Source: Propionibacteriaceae bacterium (GTDB lineage: Bacteria; Actinomycetota; Actinomycetes; Propionibacteriales; Propionibacteriaceae). Taken from it: a DNA stretch of 15,156 nucleotides. Within the stretch, counting starts at the first letter, position 1, and every line of letters begins with the position of its first letter. Location of the stretch: positions 1-15,156 of the forward strand of contig JAIRVA010000253.1 in NCBI GenBank assembly GCA_031254155.1, read 5' to 3'. Under the pieces are notes generated by a model, which saw nothing but the letters and a program-made list of their open reading frames with translations, did not search any database and was not told where the DNA came from. The position numbers were made by a program, and so were the translations under genes. This document shows positions 14,275 through 15,156 of the stretch, one piece after another.

Positions 14275-15156
14275 ATGAAACTATCAGTGATAACGGGATT
14301 CACGGTCGCGACGGTGCTTTGTCTGGCGGCCTGCGCGGTCAACGAGGCCGGTGCCGGCACCCCGGTGTCCGCCGCGACCACCGGGGTGGCTCTCACGGGT
14401 ACGCTCAATGCCGGAGGCTCCTCGGCCCAGACCGCCGCCCAGGAGGCCTGGCGGGCGGGGTTCCAGGACCACCATCCGGGCGTCACCGTCAACTATGACC
14501 CGACCGGCTCCGGGACCGGCCGGACCAACTTTACCGACGGCGGGTATACGCTGGCGGGCACGGATGCGGCGTTCAGCCGGGACGCGGCGGGCGGGGCCTT
14601 CGCGCCCTGCGCCGCCGGTTCGGCGCTGGTGGAGATCCCGGCGTACATCTCCGGCATCGCCATCGGCTTCACGCTCGACGGGATCACCAGTCTCAACCTC
14701 GATGCCGCGACGGTCGCGCGCATCTTCGCCGGGGCCATCACCACCTGGGACGACCCGGCCATCGCGAACCAGAACCCGGGCGTCGCCCTGCCCGGCACGC
14801 CGGTCACCGCGGTCCACCGCTCCGACAAGTCCGGGACGACCGAGAACTTCACCGCCTGGCTCGCGGCGGCGGCGCCGGCGGCCTGGCCGTACCCCGCGGC
14901 GCAGACGTGGCCGGACACCCTCGCGGGCGAGGCGGCCGAGAAGACCCAGGGCGTCCGCGAGACGGTCCGCGGGACGACCGGTGCCATCGCCTATCTCGAC
15001 GCTTCCCAGGCCACCGGTCTCGGCATTGTGGCGGTCAAGGTGGGGCCGGCCTACGTCGCGCCCTCGGCTGCGGGCGCGGCGGCTGCCGTCGGCCAATCGC
15101 CGCTCCAGCCGGGCCGGGCCGCTACCGACGTGGTGATCGACCTCAACCGGACCCTC
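14275..15156 (+). CDS. pstS: Phosphate ABC transporter substrate-binding lipoprotein PstS (3' partial)
   Basis: The frame runs open for 294 residues to the window end; family members are usually longer, so the last part is missing. A signal peptide with a lipobox (LAAC, Cys20) predicts a lipid-anchored protein on the outer face of the membrane. Phosphate-binding loops typical of PstS are visible: GGSSAQ near 47-52, DPTGSGTGR near 75-83, and SDKSGTTENF at 183-192. The protein would bind inorganic phosphate and hand it to PstCAB, whose genes would be expected just downstream. The upstream 11-bp repeats suggest induction under phosphate limitation. It reads as core chromosome rather than part of the polyketide operon. 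Confidence 0.9.
   Translation, partial: MKLSVITGFTVATVLCLAACAVNEAGAGTPVSAATTGVALTGTLNAGGSSAQTAAQEAWRAGFQDHHPGVTVNYDPTGSGTGRTNFTDGGYTLAGTDAAFSRDAAGGAFAPCAAGSALVEIPAYISGIAIGFTLDGITSLNLDAATVARIFAGAITTWDDPAIANQNPGVALPGTPVTAVHRSDKSGTTENFTAWLAAAAPAAWPYPAAQTWPDTLAGEAAEKTQGVRETVRGTTGAIAYLDASQATGLGIVAVKVGPAYVAPSAAGAAAAVGQSPLQPGRAATDVVIDLNRTL

Noticed and set aside
1..15156. Mobile element or recent island signature
   Set aside because: No transposase, integrase, tRNA or flanking direct repeats were seen, and base composition is broadly even across the operon and the flanking core genes.

Overview
The window is high-GC DNA packed with genes. It looks like an actinobacterial chromosome. The flanking phosphate-binding lipoprotein and the DNA-3-methyladenine glycosylase both read as actinobacterial, as do the Pro/Ala-rich linkers and the DrrA/DrrB-style exporter. 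I cannot name a genus from the sequence.

Positions 3-13553 hold one plus-strand operon for an iterative type I polyketide / polyunsaturated-fatty-acid-synthase-like (Pfa-like) pathway. Its 5' end and promoter lie outside the window. Gene 1 (3-5966, 5'-truncated) encodes enoyl reductase (FMN, nitronate-monooxygenase/PfaD type) - KS - AT - ACP - KR. Gene 2 (5984-10573) encodes KS - divergent AT - double-hotdog DH - phosphopantetheinyl transferase. Gene 3 (10563-10865) is a free-standing ACP. Gene 4 (10852-12663) fuses an alpha/beta hydrolase to an ABC-transporter ATPase. Gene 5 (12660-13553) is the ABC-2 membrane partner. The gene 1/gene 2 gap is 17 bp, and the later junctions overlap by 11, 14 and 4 bp.

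Together the genes could cover a whole lipid pathway. The PPTase arms the ACPs, the AT of gene 1 loads (probably) malonyl units, two KS domains elongate, and KR, DH and ER reduce the beta-carbon. The hydrolase would release or process the chain and the ABC pair would export it. It resembles Pfa synthases, with PfaD-like and PfaE-like activities fused onto the megasynthases. It differs in having a single ACP on gene 1 plus a separate ACP, no recognisable chain-length-factor domain, and a hydrolase-ABC fusion. The product is unknown.

Positions 13569-15156 look like ordinary chromosome: a convergent tag gene (minus strand), then a 121-bp divergent intergenic region with a Pho-box-like array of 11-bp repeats, then the start of pstS, cut by the window end. 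No stretch over 300 bp lacks a gene. I saw no tRNA, rRNA, CRISPR, insertion sequence or integrase.
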